Positions 11,079 through 23,270 of a DNA stretch of 64,000 nucleotides are shown piece by piece (positions within the stretch are counted from its first letter, which is position 1; the number at the start of each line of letters is the position of its first letter). Origin of the DNA: Smallanthus sonchifolius. Lineage: Eukaryota > Streptophyta > Magnoliopsida > Asterales > Asteraceae. The stretch covers positions 1,803,001 through 1,867,000 of the forward strand of contig CM042022.1 of assembly GCA_023525975.1 (NCBI GenBank). The letters are read 5' to 3'. Under the pieces are notes generated by a model. That model did no database searches. It was not told the origin of the DNA and saw only the letters and a list, made by a program, of their open reading frames with translations. The translations under genes were made by a program, and so were the position numbers.

Positions 11079-12349
11079 TTTGAAGGAGTAAATAAATCAG
11101 CAAATGAGATTTTAAAGGGAACAAATCAAATCCGGTTTGACCAGTTTGTCAGTCTGACTAGAAACCAGCCGGTTCAAAGAGGCATAACCGGACCAGTTAG
11201 ATACACGGTTTCTGGTTTGATGGGCCGATCTAGCCCGGTCCGGTTATGAAAACATTGCAAAAACTAGAATTAGATCTTCTTTTTCTTTTACCGACCTGCT
11301 TTCCCTTTCTTATCAAACATTCCATCTATATTTTGTTATTTATTCAAAATTTCAAATCTAAAGAAATGAGATAGAATTTGAAAATGATAAAAAGTTAAGA
11401 TCCTATTTTTTTGGTCCATCATGAATTAAATAAAAAAAACAATATAAATGTGTGTAGCAACAAGAGAAGGAATATATCCTTTCATCTTGTTATTTTATCT
11501 TTAAAATTGCTTAATATGTCCGCATTATTCTTATCCGTAGATATGAACGTCTTCTCATTATTACTATATTACATAAATACCCATATACTCTTTCATTTCT
11601 CACAACATTTTCTTGGATTGCCTTTGTCCCAAGTTTCAAAAAGACCAATGGGTTTATCTGTTCATTCGTTTTTTATATGTAATTTTTTTTTCTGAAATAG
11701 CTTGAACCCAAGTTGACATCGTAATTGAGAAATCACTATTTGCATAAATTGATACATATATGTTGTTAGGGGTGGGTTCTAGAGAAAACCAATAGTTAGG
11801 CAAAAACCGAGAAAACCATTAAAAAACCAATTTTAACTAATAATATAATAATATTTATTTTTTATTTTATTTTATTTTTATTTTTTTATAAGAGTATCAA
11901 TGTAATATTACAAATTTTTATCAAAAAACCATTTAAATATTGGCTTACGTATACGTAACCCATAGTGTTACGAATACGTAAACAGAAAACAAAAAAATTG
12001 CGGTTACGTATACGTAACCCATAGTATTACACATTGTTTTAGTGGTTTTTTCTCGGTTTTTGCCTAACTTTGTGGTTTTCTCTTGATCTCTCCCTTGTGT
12101 TGTTAATCATAATTCATAAAATAAAAAAAAATTCAGGAGTAGAAAAAGTTTTTTGAACATACTCAATAAACATGAATGATTTATGATGATGATGATGATG
12201 ATGATGATAAAAAGGTAAATTATTTTCACCTGAAACTGTGCATTTAAAGATGAAGATTTTTCAAGTCTAAAGTCAATAAACATCAATGATTTGTAATGAT
12301 AAAAATAGAGAAGCCAAATTTGCATAAAAATAAAATGTAACATGTTTTA

Positions 12350-12354
<5 letters not shown>

Positions 12355-12400
<46 letters not shown>
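12355..12400. repeat. (AT)n microsatellite
   Basis: An uninterrupted AT dinucleotide run of about 46 bp. Confidence 0.95.
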
Positions 12401-12403
<3 letters not shown>

Positions 12404-12605
12404 AATTGTCCCATGTTAATAGGAAAAACTATTGAATGTTTGTTATAATTTGAGAAATAAGGGTCAATTTTGAATTTAGCAATTTGGAGTTAAAAAAACT
12501 ATGTTTGATTTGAGTTGTAAAATAAAAAGATGTTTAATAATTTGTTAAATAACCCAACTTAAAGTATTGACAAAATTTTCATGTATAGCATTAGTCCATT
12601 TGCAT

Positions 12606-12975
12606 CACTGTTTTCACGATAGGTCCGGACCAACCGGTTAGATCGGGAGCTAGGTACCTAGTCGATCCGGTTATACCTCTTTAAACAATTCATTTGAACC
12701 TACCGGTCAGACCTGTAAACCGGTTGATTATATCATATTTTAATTTTTATTTAATTTTTCTTTTAAAATCTTATTTTCTAATTAATTTAGTATTTAAGTT
12801 TTCATATTTTATTAAAATTGTAAATCCCACCAAAATATAAAGTATTTTCATATTTTATTTTAAATTAGATATGTATAGTTTTAATTTTTTAATTATTTCT
12901 AACGCTACTCGGTTTCTTAAATCTGGTTCGACGGGTCCAGTGACCGGTTCGCTGCGGTGTCATTCTGAAACATTT
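12606..12975. mobile_element. hAT-type MITE, CCGGTT-rich
   Basis: A 370-bp element with ends CACTGTTTTCACGA and GAAACATTT, CCGG-rich subterminal arms and an AT-rich core. It is flanked by the 8-bp direct repeats ATTTGCAT (12598-12605) and CTTTGCAT (12976-12983), one mismatch. Related CCGG-rich arms occur at 11120-11250, 35380-35510, 55104-55440, 57850-57960 and 60480-60615. Confidence 0.65.
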
Positions 12976-14259
12976 CTTTGCATTTAATTATTTTTAATAG
13001 TGAGAAGTGGCTTTCACACATTCGCTTACCACTGAAGTAGTTTAATAGGATAAAAAAACAATGAGATAAGCTAAGGATATAAAATAAGTAATTGTAGATC
13101 TATTAAACAAATAATGTATGGAACATGGCATGAGTTACTCACTCATGAGAGCTTTTATAGTCTTATCCTCATATAATAAAATACGACCAAATTAAATGTT
13201 TAGCGGTTTGATAGCAAATTTTAAAAAACAGAAGTTGACCTGAAATTTGTTCAAAAAATAAAAAAAAAACAAATCTAATGAGTCCCTATATCAATAAAAT
13301 ATATAATATATAGTGAGTTAATAAAAATTGTATGTTGGGAGAATTGATTAACCAAATTTACTTGGACAAAAGATACTAAAATGTATTTAGCTTTATACAA
13401 ATTGTCTTATATGTATTATATTTAACCTTTTTCCTTCTCATATATAAAACTTTTAACTTTTACGATTTGATGTATGAGTTACCTAGATCACAGGTAACAC
13501 GTTATTCTTATTTTTTTATTTATTTATTTACTTGTTATTATTTTATAAATTATGTAATTCATTTACATTCTCTTTACATGTATTACAAAATACACTATGA
13601 TATTAAAACTCATATAATTAATAATCTAGTAAAGACTGAATGGAACCACCAAATATTGCAACGGAACTCATAAATGCATGTAAGAAACAACAATTGATGT
13701 GATAAATGCTCTCTCAAGTCTCATCTTACTTTTTCTTTTTTTAAATAAAAAAATAAGCTTGATGAATAAATTTACTGTTATTATAAATCTAGCAACAAGA
13801 ACTTATGTAAGGTTGCATGAAAACAGGATCTGACACACTTCTTTACTAACAGTTGTCTCTGCAAACATTTTGGAATCCAAAGTTTGACATTGATGTATCG
13901 CCCATTTCGTTCTTGATACATCATGTGGGAAACCATAAAGTTGATTTGTTGACTATTTTTTTGGTGAAAACGTACACTTATGTATATCTTATATCATTCT
14001 TTTAACCTATATGCTCCCTCTATCACAAACCACAATATTAAATAGGTACATTCTTTTGATTATTTTTTGTATGGTCATTAAGATCTATGGAATATATATT
14101 TTATATAACTAAATAGATGAGTTTGTTGACTAACAATAACACACCAATAGCAAACTTCTATAAAATATGTAATTTTTAAGTGGTTCTAAATTTCTAATTT
14201 TAAATAGTAATAGTCAAAAAAAGATTAAGTAATAGTCACAGTCTCACTGATCTACATGA

Positions 14260-14275
14260 CCCCCCCCCCCCCCCC
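14260..14275 (+). repeat. (C)16 homopolymer
   Basis: Sixteen consecutive C in an otherwise AT-rich region. A second run of 15 C lies at 15861-15875. Confidence 0.95.
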
Positions 14276-14825
14276 TAAACAATCAATGAGATGGTGACAA
14301 ACCCATGTGACACAAAGACGTTACATAGTCTTTAAGGTAGTTTAATAAATAAAGATAAATGAAAAATATAAGAAAAATGCAAAGTAAGCTGTGAACCTAT
14401 GATACCTTTAAATTCTTTTGGAGTCATATTTTTGTTCCTTACAGTACAACCAAGAAGCACCATCATTGCAGAACTTTTCTTGACTTTTGTGGATATATAT
14501 AAGTCTATAACTGAATAATGATACAATAATTTACCTCATGGTCTGTCCAGGCTCATGGTAGCATATTAATATTGTTCCAGGAATTATATGTTCACAAAGT
14601 ACATTTTGATTCCAATATTGCCATATATAATTTCTTTCCATGTGCTTGCTAAAATGACCATAATTCACACTTTTTTGGGTTTTTTGTGACCTTTTAGTAC
14701 ACTCCATTCAACTATATAATAGAAATACAACAATGCATTGAGGAATATTAACAATTTTACAGATTGCAGATGAGAAGGGAGCTGGTGGAATAAATTCCAC
14801 TAGCTCTCTCTGAAAAATTTAACAA

Positions 14826-17800
14826 ATGATGATAGCAAAACTTGAAGCCGGGATGGATGCAAATGCAACAAATAGTAGCAGGGATCGGTACGCCAAGCTC
14901 TTGGCTGGTTCTTGGTGGGCCCAATTCCGCTATGGATCCAACCCTTGGATGGCCCGATATGTGTATAGTGTGATGTTTTTGTTAGCTAACTTGCTTGCGT
15001 GGGCTGTACGTGATTATGGCCCGAGCGCATTGACAGAAATGAATAGTAAGTTTTATTCATATCATTATTTATTTTTTGAACCATCTTTCAACATTTTAGC
15101 AGTTTAGTCTCTTGAAATTTATTGCAATGGTTATATTCCTTAAGCCTTTTGACTTGTTGATTACCTCATTTTGACCCAAACAGGATAAAGGCTTATGTTG
15201 AGAAGTTTATATATGGGTCACTGAATGCTTATGTTGAACAAGTTTATATACGGTTACTGCTGGATATATAAAACCAACAAACCTTTAAAAATTTTATTAA
15301 TTTAGATTTTAGACCCTGGAATCCTTGAACAGTGATTATATCCCTTACACTTTTCTTTTGATTTACTGAAAATATCATTTTGACCTGTCAACAGGTTAAA
15401 TGCTTATTTGGAACAAGTTTATATATGGGTTTAAGTTGGATAAACCAACAAAGATTCAAAATTTTAGCAATTTAGTCCCTTAACTTTCTTTTTGTAGTGA
15501 TCAGAGCCCTTAAATTTTTATAATTTTTGTTATTATTATATATTTATATTTATTTTTTGCATATATGGCATCCAAATAAGCATTTAACCTGTTCAACTGC
15601 AGCAAGCCCAAATGACATCTTCAACAAGTCAAAAAGAAATAAAGGGATATAACCACAACAGAAATAAAGGGATATAACCACTACAAAAAATATAACCAAC
15701 ATGAGAATATTAACATACTAAACCGCTAGAATGTAAAAGAAATTTTTTTTTTTTATCCAACATTATTGTTTCTTGGAATATTTGAATCTATCAATTTACA
15801 GAAATCCACTAGTATCCTAATGGAACATTCAACTAATAAACTTTCAGGGTGAACGGAACACCCCCCCCCCCCCCCGTGCGGCGGACCTTATTGTATTTCT
15901 GTTGATGAATGTGATATAATTTCCAGATGATAAATTCTCATGTTGTTTTTGCAGAATTGAAAAGTTGTGAAGGTGGTGAAGACTGTTTAGGCACGGAAGG
16001 AGTTCTGAGAGTGAGCATGGGATGCTTCGTATCTTTTTTTGAAATTTATAACTTTATATTAAACATATGCAAGAAAGCAAATACAAAATTACACATTTCC
16101 TTAAAATATTTTAATAGAACCTTAATGATATATTAGATATTCTATTTCGCAATGTTTCTTTCAACTAGTGGCACCTCGAAGTTGCATGGACGAAAGGAAT
16201 TGTGGCATTCTGGTTGGTGGTCTGCCAAGATCTTCTTCATGATCACACTAATCGTGATACCCTTCTTTCTTCCTAAAGAAATTATTCTTATTTATGGTTA
16301 GTATATTTTTCGCTAAATAGTTCATCAAGGTTGTTAGTCCATTTAAAACTTGATTACCTGATCATGTAGGAATAATACCATCAATAAGGTAGTGTTCGGG
16401 ATTGCTTATTGAAACTGCTTATTTGCTTATTGCCTTCTGAAATAATTTGTTCGCAACAAGCAACTCCTAACTGCTCATTCAAAACTGAGCTTGGCAAAAT
16501 GGGCCGGTCGGGTCGGGTAACAGGTCAAAACAGGTCAGGTAGTTTTTTTAAAAAGAAGTATCAATTTAGTTCGGTTCAAAATGTGTCATTTTAGAAAAGA
16601 CAAAAAAAATCAAAATGGATTCACCTGCTATATTTTTCTTATGTGGTGTTGAGTGAAGGTGGCGGCCGTGACAATAGTGGTGACAGTGGTGGTGTCGGCG
16701 AGTAGTAAGTGATGGTGACAGACAGTCTTGGTGGGTGGTGCTGGACCCATTTTAAGTTAACTAGTTTTATAAGAGTGACCCATTCTGACCTATTGTATAA
16801 TTTAAGTATACCCATGAACCCATAAGTAAACAAAACTACTCAAATCAACTCATTATTTGATGAATGGATCAAGATTGCTAGACTTGTTCAAAACAACTTA
16901 TTTCTATATCCAAACACAATAAGCGGATACGCAATTCTAGTTTTTTGTAACGGCAACACCTAGATATTCTAAGATAATTGGGTTTCCCCGGGGCAACACC
17001 TAGAACATCCAAGGGAGCTCACCCCAGGAGGAACCCCCAACTCGGTAAACCCCCTGACCTGGCCACAGACCCCTTTTTTGCTGTGGCCAGGATTCGAACC
17101 CAAGACCTCCACTATGGGAAGTCTTGGGGCTACCATTGCACCAAATAGCCAACGGTGATAAGCAGTTCTACTAAGCAATCACGAACACTCTCAAAAGAAT
17201 TGATCACATATGTGTCCTGATACAATCTTTTTTTTTTGGCAGGGTCCATTGCACATTTTGGTGCAGGGTATCTATACCTTCTTTTTCTTCTTTTTTTTTC
17301 TTCCTATATTCCCACTGTACCACAGTTTAGAAAATCTTAACCATCTTTATTATGATATTTTGCAGGGTATTTTTGCTAATTCAACTAATCAGCATAATCA
17401 GCTTTATTACATGGCTGAATGATTGCTGCTTATCAGAAAAATACGCAGAAAGATGGTAGCTGCATTTATGTAAAATTAAAACATTAAAGAAATAATACAT
17501 GTCTTCATCTTTTGAAGTATTCATGATTATCGTAATTCTGTTTTTTTTTCTGCAGCCATATCCATTTCATGCTGCTTGCAACTACTGCTTATGTTGTGTG
17601 CATACTTGGGATCATTTTGATGTACATTTGGTACACACCACAACCGACTTGCTTGCTTAACATTTTCTTTATTACATGGACACTAGTGCTCCTCCAACTT
17701 ATGACTAGTGTCTCTCTTCACCCGAAAGTGAGTTCAACCATCAAAATGTCTTCAACATTTCTCATCATATTGTTGTGAAATTAATATTTTTTTTTCTTCC

Positions 17801-19687
17801 TGAAACAGGTTAGTGCCGGCTTCTTGACTCCAGGTTTCATGGGGCTGTATGTAGTGTTCCTATGCTGGTCTGCCATTAGAAGGTACATTATTCACATTTT
17901 AGTACTATTGGATAGAGATGGTAATTTTGACCCATTTACTTATGAATGAGTTGATTTGGGTTATGTTTCTTTTCTAATGGGTAAAACAAACAGAAAAGGG
18001 TAAATTACATTTTTTGTGCATGTGGTATGCATTAAATTACAAAACTCGACCCTCATGCGACATAATAACCTGAATCGTCCCTGCTTTTACTGTTTTATTA
18101 CAGTTTTGGTCCCTGGTCATACTTTCATATTCGTCAACCTCTTTATTTGTTCTTGAACTTTTATTTAATTTTAAGAACAAAATAAATATGACGAAATGAA
18201 GGATTTTGGGTTTTCTGTTTGATTTTGATTAATGTTAGGGCTTGATTTCAACAGCAGTTATGAACGTATGATTTTGATGTAAAGACTAAAAAGTTATGAA
18301 ATTCAAGCGAGTTTTACGGATTGGGGTTTAAATTAAAAATAAATAAAAAAGAACAAATAAAGACATTAAAGAAGATGATGGTTTTACTTTTACTAAATGC
18401 GTCCAACAAGTACTTTTAATGCTTCCTAAAACATTTTATTCAGAATATTAGTTTATCAATATAACTTTTTTAATCATATCTGACGCACTAACATTTTTAA
18501 TAAAATTTAAGCATTCTGGACAAAAAGTGTTTTGGGTTAGCCCGACCCAACACATTTTTCATGTACCAACCCACCCATTTTACCACTTCTATTATTGAAT
18601 TTTGTTTTACAACATGTGCTTATGATTCAAACTTAACCATATGTGAAAGTGCTTATTTATAGTGAACCGCCAGATGACCAATGTCTCAGGAATTCTGAAG
18701 CCTCAAGAGACTGGCTAACTATCGTAGTAAGCTTCCAACATACACATTTAAAAATGTGTTTACTAAATTAGCAAAGTCTTCAAAGGTATTAAAGGTGCAC
18801 CTCTTATTGTTACAGAGCTTTATTGTTGCACTACTTGCAATGGTGATCGCAACATTTTCAACAGGAATCGATTCCAAATGCTTTCAGGTAAAAATAAAAC
18901 CAACCTGAATTTAACATCATTTTAATAGGTTTATTAACATACATGTAGACGTCCAGTGGGCTCTGGCATACACCAGTCAATCCCATTAGGGTTTTGCCCA
19001 TTTGTCTCCCTATATTATACACTTGTTTTGTGATTCAAATATAGGGAGACAATCTGTGAAACCCTAATGGGCTTGACTGGTGTGGGACGGAGCCCACTGG
19101 GCTAGCCCAAAAGTGGGTGCCGTCTGCGATACGCATTATTTGGATGAAAATTCTGAGAATAATTTTTGCAGTTTCGAAAGGACGAGAAACAGGATGAAGA
19201 TGATGTTCCTTATGGTTTTGGATTCTTCCATTTTGTTTTTGCCACTGGAGCTATGTACTTTGCAATGCTATTAATTGGTTGGAGTTCTCATCACACCATG
19301 AAAAAGTAAGTGATTGTAGTTCAATATCTTTGATGAATGCAAGCCAGATGTTAATTTACTTAAATGCCCACTTCTCAGGTGGACAATTGATGTTGGTTGG
19401 ACCAGTACTTGGGTCAGAATTGTAAATGAATGGCTAGCAGTCTGTGTCTACTGTAAGTGGTTTCACTCTTGGAACATTGTTACCATATTTTGATAAGTGA
19501 ACCGATTGATTGTTAGTTATGGTAGTTGACTATTACAGTTAGGACCCTTGACTATTGAACATTTACAACATTGATCCCTGTCATTTCTAACAACTAAAAT
19601 TACCATAACATATATCTTTTTTTGGTAGTATGGATGCTGGTAGCACCGATCATATGGAAAAGTAGACAAGTGGAGGAACCCAGATAA
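14826..19687 (+). CDS. SERINC/TDE1 (TMS) family multipass membrane protein, 12 exons
   Basis: Coding exons: 14826-15045, 15955-16028, 16137-16296, 17243-17267, 17366-17455, 17556-17727, 17809-17882, 18663-18726, 18816-18887, 19172-19305, 19379-19452, 19629-19687. All introns are GT-AG; total 1218 nt, 405 residues, normal for plant SERINCs. Landmarks in order: SWWAQFRYGSNPWMARY before the first membrane span, CEGGEDCLGTEGVLRVS, LWHSGWWSAKI, YGSIAHFGAG, ITWLNDCC, VCILGIILMYIWYTPQPTC, FITWTLVLLQLMTSVSLHPK, ATFSTGIDSKCF, DDVPYGFGFFHFVFATGAMY and WTIDVGWTSTWVRIVNEW. There are about ten hydrophobic segments. The family is placed in endomembranes and plasma membrane; animal members are tied to serine incorporation into lipids and to lipid scrambling, and the plant role is less clear. 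The ATG follows an acceptor at 14762 and a short UTR. A 5'UTR exon at 9575-9824 is possible. Introns carry a SINE, hAT-like and foldback insertions, with no coding damage. Confidence 0.95.
15125..15660. repeat. foldback element in SERINC intron 1
   Basis: Roughly 80-90-bp imperfect inverted arms: 15125-15215 (GGTTATATTCCTTAAGCC, then TTTTGACTTGTTGA) and 15580-15660, whose reverse complement reads GGTTATATCCCTTTATTTC, then TTTTTGACTTGTTGA. Internal direct repeats of AAGTTTATATATGGGT are also present. No clear target duplication was found. Confidence 0.5.
16940..17161 (-). mobile_element. tRNA-derived SINE in SERINC intron 3
   Basis: On the minus strand a tRNA-like head has an A-box-like TGGTGCAATGGTAG and a canonical B box GGTTCGAATCC (17090-17100), followed by a unique body and a 3' end GGTGTTGCCGTTACAAAAAA. 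It is flanked by 9-bp near-direct repeats GCAATTCTA (16931-16939) and GCAGTTCTA (17162-17170). It belongs to the same family as the copies at 50126-50336 and 49520-49582. Confidence 0.85.
17913..18591. mobile_element. hAT-like MITE in SERINC intron 7, with nested repeat
   Basis: The ends are TAGAGATGGTAATTTTGACCC and, inverted, TAGAAGTGGTAAAATGGGTGG. Flanks CTATTGGA and TTATTGAA agree at 6 of 8 positions. Sequence from about 17998 looks like a second repeat of the type found at 20.5 and 36.6 kb inserted inside it. Confidence 0.5.
18953..19100. mobile_element. foldback MITE with about 64-bp arms in SERINC intron 9
   Basis: The left arm starts CCAGTGGGCTC and runs through CACCAGTCAA, CCATTAGGGTTT and TGTCTCCCTATATT. 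The right arm is its reverse complement with a few mismatches, leaving a short loop. A transcript of the SERINC pre-mRNA would form a near-complete hairpin here. Confidence 0.75.
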
Positions 19688-20847
19688 GCAAACTCAAAGA
19701 AGACTATAACGAAAGGCATCGTGGTCATGTTTATTTAACAAAATTTACACACACAATCAAATGATATAGAAGCCCAAGAGTTCAAAATATTTCAGTGAAG
19801 AAAGAAAAAGAAATGACATATCCATGGAGTATGAAGTGAAGTCTTTGGTAAGGTTACATGTCCATTTTCCTACGAGTTATAAACACCGGCAACCAGTTTT
19901 GTAAATTTTACAATCTTTAAAAAGTATGATCAAAGGCAAATGGAGAGTTAATGCAAGCTCTGTAATATTCTCCTCTCACCCACATTAATTGCATTCAAAA
20001 TGTGTCGGTGAAATCTGAGGCCGGACATTTCTTATGAGTCCAGTATCGCTCATGTCTATGACCGATGTGCGATTTTCCTGGAGTGACACATTAGTATAGC
20101 ATAATTTTAAGAGTTACATTTGAGAACCTTAATATGATAACATTTATTATGATGCTTTGAAAAAGTGTTTTCCATCTTGTATTCATAAGATTTAAGAGAT
20201 CATGTCGAAGTAAATTTTGAAGGTTTTGGTAGATCAAACATCTTATTTAATTTTATGATAAAACTTTTGTTTTATAAGCATTTCAAGGTACAACAATGTC
20301 TTGCCGATTGTTATTCTAAAGTTCAATAGAAACTTTATTTTTATCTATTTCCGATCAGAGCACATTAGAACCACCTTTTATCTGACGGAAACGGCGGGGA
20401 GGTAGGTTGGCCGGCAATTCCACGTTTTTGGTGAGGGGCAAGCGGCTTCATTTAACGCCAAAAATAGATAGACGTTAGTGTAACTGACGAAATGTGCAAA
20501 TAAGTTTAAACATAAATGACAGTTTCTAGTATTACCTTAGTATAAGAAAAATCTAAAATTTTATATAAAAATATAGGAAGAAAAATGTAATTTGTTCTTT
20601 TATTAATGATAAAAAGACGATTTTGCCCTCAGTGATCACACTTAACGTCTGAAGTTGACGGACATTAGTGCAAAGAATGAAAAGTGCACATTTTTCTAAA
20701 CATAAAAAACATAATTTGTAATTTCCTTAGTTAAATGATGTAAACTAAAATTCGATAAATATACTTAAAGGACATAAAATGCAATTTACTCTATATTATT
20801 TAAGTATATATAAAAATACAACCAGGTACAGAGCAAACACTTTCGCT
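19688..20847 (+). other. SERINC 3'UTR and intergenic spacer
   Basis: The first few hundred bases after the stop are probably the 3'UTR (ending somewhere before about 20350; the poly(A) signal is not clear). 20450-20800 holds repeat sequence with TAACGTCTGAAGTTGACGG and AAAATGCAATTTACTC motifs that recur at 36.6-36.97 kb. No other gene is seen. Confidence 0.5.
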
Positions 20848-21147
20848 TAGAGATGCAAAAAAAACCGATTTGAAAAGTTAAACCGGTTTCAAACCGCAAA
20901 CCGAACCGATCGTGAACTGGTTTGGACCAAACCGGTTTCAAACATATTCAAACCGCCGGTTCAGGACCGGTTTACCCTTTTCTCTGCTGAACCGGTTTGA
21001 GACCGGTTTTCTCATACCAGTTTGGTGAACCGGTTTGAACCGGTTTATCGCTGTATGAGAAGTAGTCGTTGCAAAACGGCTATATAGCCGTTAGAGACCC
21101 ATTTTGAGCCTTTTTTTCGTATTTTTTGCACCCGTTTTACCCCCAAA

Positions 21148-21535
21148 TATATACTCTCTAATAAATAAAGGTTTTAGTGAGACACTTGTTACTCTCCTAT
21201 GCATCCTCAGCTTTTTTTCCCACCTCTATCTCCTATTAATTATACAATTTTCTTTAATTGTTTTACTCCCTCTCTCTCTTATTAAATAATAATAATTTTT
21301 TTTATATACATGTTTTTGTTTTAAAAAAATAGATTTGTTCATAAAACATTTTTATAAATTGAACATTTCTTTCATTTTTTTATAAAACATTTTTAAAAGT
21401 TAACTATATAACGTATCTAGAATTTGTATTAAAAAAGTAAGTAATATGTCATAAATATGTAATATGTAAATCTTTATTACTAAGTATATAACATTACATA
21501 TTCAACCCGTGTAATACACTGAGTTTCTAACCTGA
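21148..21535 (+). mobile_element. Helitron nested inside the hAT element
   Basis: 5' end TATATACTCTCTAATAAATA, 3' hairpin CCCGTGTAATACACTGAG, then TTTCTAACCTGA before a T. The empty site is visible in the sibling hAT at about 50920-50932, where the flanking CCCCCAAA and CATTATAAA sequences are nearly contiguous. Length 388 bp, no coding sequence. Confidence 0.75.
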
Positions 21536-21630
21536 TGACATTATAAAAAGGTAAGGAGTGTTTTGGTTCAATCACACCTATCAAACCCACTCTGTACACT
21601 CTCTAATATAAAAAAAATGCTCTAAAAACT

Positions 21631-21750
21631 ATGGCCGATTCAAGTTTTGGTGTTTCCTCTTCCGAAATTAGCGTTGTGAGAATCATACCAACAAGGAACC
21701 CGCGATTTGGAGGCTGCGCTAGTAATTCCGAGCATGACGGCGAAAAATAA
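21631..21750 (+). CDS. 39-aa deletion-fusion ORF of the hAT transposase
   Basis: Starts MADSSFGVSSSEISVV and ends CASNSEHDGEK. The first part matches the N-terminus encoded by the relative at 51021 and the last part its C-terminus (STSNSENDGEN), so the internal deletion happens to be in frame. No domain is kept; probably a non-functional remnant. Confidence 0.4.
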   Translation: MADSSFGVSSSEISVVRIIPTRNPRFGGCASNSEHDGEK

Positions 21751-22315
21751 AGAATAAAAACTCAAAAAAAGAAAAATATATATGTCAATTTCTAATGTTT
21801 TCGAATTTTCATATTTTATTTTGTAATGTTTTGTAATTTCCGAACATCTTCAAGATGAATAAACGTTGAACTTTATGTTTTTATTTGTTATATATTTATT
21901 TATTTTTTTTTAATTTAAAAAAAACTGTTACGCAAACCGGTCTCTAACCTACCCGAACCGGTTCAATAGGGTTATGTTTTTAGGACTTGAAAACCGGTTT
22001 AACCCGAACCGGTTTAGGGCCAAACCGGTTTTGACTAAATATTGACCAAACCGGTCCGGTTCGATTCAAAAACCAGAATGTGCACCTCTACTTTCGCTAA
22101 AACTCCCCTTCTTAATAAACACACAACAACTTTTTAACAATTGCTCATGAATTTTTGTTTTTTCATATTTGGAGTTTGGACTATGAACAAACCAAAAAAT
22201 GGAAGTACATGGCTATCATCGACGTATCACACGTACATATATCTTTTTAAGTATGTTAAAGCTTTATCTTTTAGTTAAACAAGACATCTTTTGAGTAACT
22301 AAATTTAATATTGTT

Positions 22316-23270
22316 GGGTGGAGGGGTGGAACCCCTTCTACCATAAGGATTAGCCGATTTAAACACGTCATTTCGTCACGCCTTTTTTACCCTAAACTAC
22401 TATAACTACCTTAGCAATTTTTTTTAGATAAAATTTAAAAACATAAAAATAAAATACCTTAAAGATAAAAATAAAGCATAAAAATAAAAAATAAAATTAG
22501 AATTAAAATTAACTAAAAAAATAAAACATTAAAAATAAAAATAAAATAACTAAAACCTTACGAGCCGGCAGGGCAACTTCCTCACAATCCTCCCAAATCT
22601 TAAGTGTCGCCCGGTTTGCGAGTTATTCCACCTCATAATCTTCTTGTTGTTCTTCGTCAACTTATTCCACCTCATAATCTTGTTCTTCCCCATCATCTTG
22701 TTCTTCCCCATCATCTTGTTCCATCTCATATTCGGTTTGAGGAATGTTTTGGGTTAGGTTACGAAAGGGTAGATTTTGGTAGAATGGAAACAGGTCGGGT
22801 CATTCGGTTTGGGGAAGTACAAAATGACCTGGTGCAATTTGGACGAGCATAGACGATTGGGTTGGAGGATTTTGGTAGAATTGTGGATATTGAAACGATT
22901 GTGGTGGAGTCGATTCACTTGGATCCGAACGGACTTTTGGTCTATAGGTTTTGCGGGCGAAGGATGGTTGTTTCCTTGAATACATGAGTAGAGTAGAAAA
23001 AATAAAAATAGTAGAGAAGTAGTAGTAGGAAAGTATTTGTTTGATATAATATTTGTGTATAAAAAGGTTGTTATTTATAGGGATTTTTTTAAATAGCCCA
23101 ACGGCTATCGTTGGGGTTAACGGCTCAATCTCAACGGTCACAACCCTCTCCCCTCTACGGCTTCACGAACCCCTCATTTGTATACGTGCCACAACCAGTG
23201 TGGCTTACGACGGTGTTACCACGTAGACGAAACAACCCAAATCCAAAACCGAATCCCACCCCCTCCACCC
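22316..23270 (-). mobile_element. PIF/Harbinger-like non-autonomous element with ORF1 remnant
   Basis: The ends are GGGTGGAGGGGTGG and, inverted, GGGTGGAGGGGGTGG. On the minus strand a reading frame begins at about 22992 (MYSRKQPSFARKTYRPK), continues FYQNPP and APGHFVLPQTEW, then an acidic EEQDDGEEQD region, and breaks before the Myb/SANT-type part. This resembles the N-terminus of the DNA-binding ORF1 protein of plant Harbinger elements. A 3-bp TWA target duplication is not clear. It sits less than 300 bp upstream of the oxygenase start codon. Confidence 0.55.

Larger units (their letters stand above)
9825..14762 (+). other. long putative 5'UTR intron / intergenic stretch with MITEs
   Basis: No exon recognised. 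Contents: a duplicated motif TTTTAGTGCATATYGGACA (about 10270 and 10315); a GGTATACCCC-containing repeat at 10440-10800; MITEs at 10941-11078 and 12606-12975; a CCGGTT-rich piece at 11120-11250; a GATGAT run near 12185; an AT microsatellite at 12355-12400; and a run of 16 C at 14260-14275. Confidence 0.45.
20848..22090 (+). mobile_element. hAT element, internal-deletion derivative, with nested Helitron
   Basis: Terminal repeats TAGAGATGCAAAA and, at the right, TGTGCACCTCTA, with exact 8-bp target duplications CTTTCGCT (20840-20847 and 22091-22098). CCGGTTT-rich subterminal repeats follow on both sides. Compared with the relative at 50608-52269, the central transposase region is deleted: the start of the gene (ATGGC, then TCAAGTTTTGGTG) is joined to its last codons (AGTAATTCCGAGCATGACGG). 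A Helitron interrupts the left arm. Confidence 0.88.
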
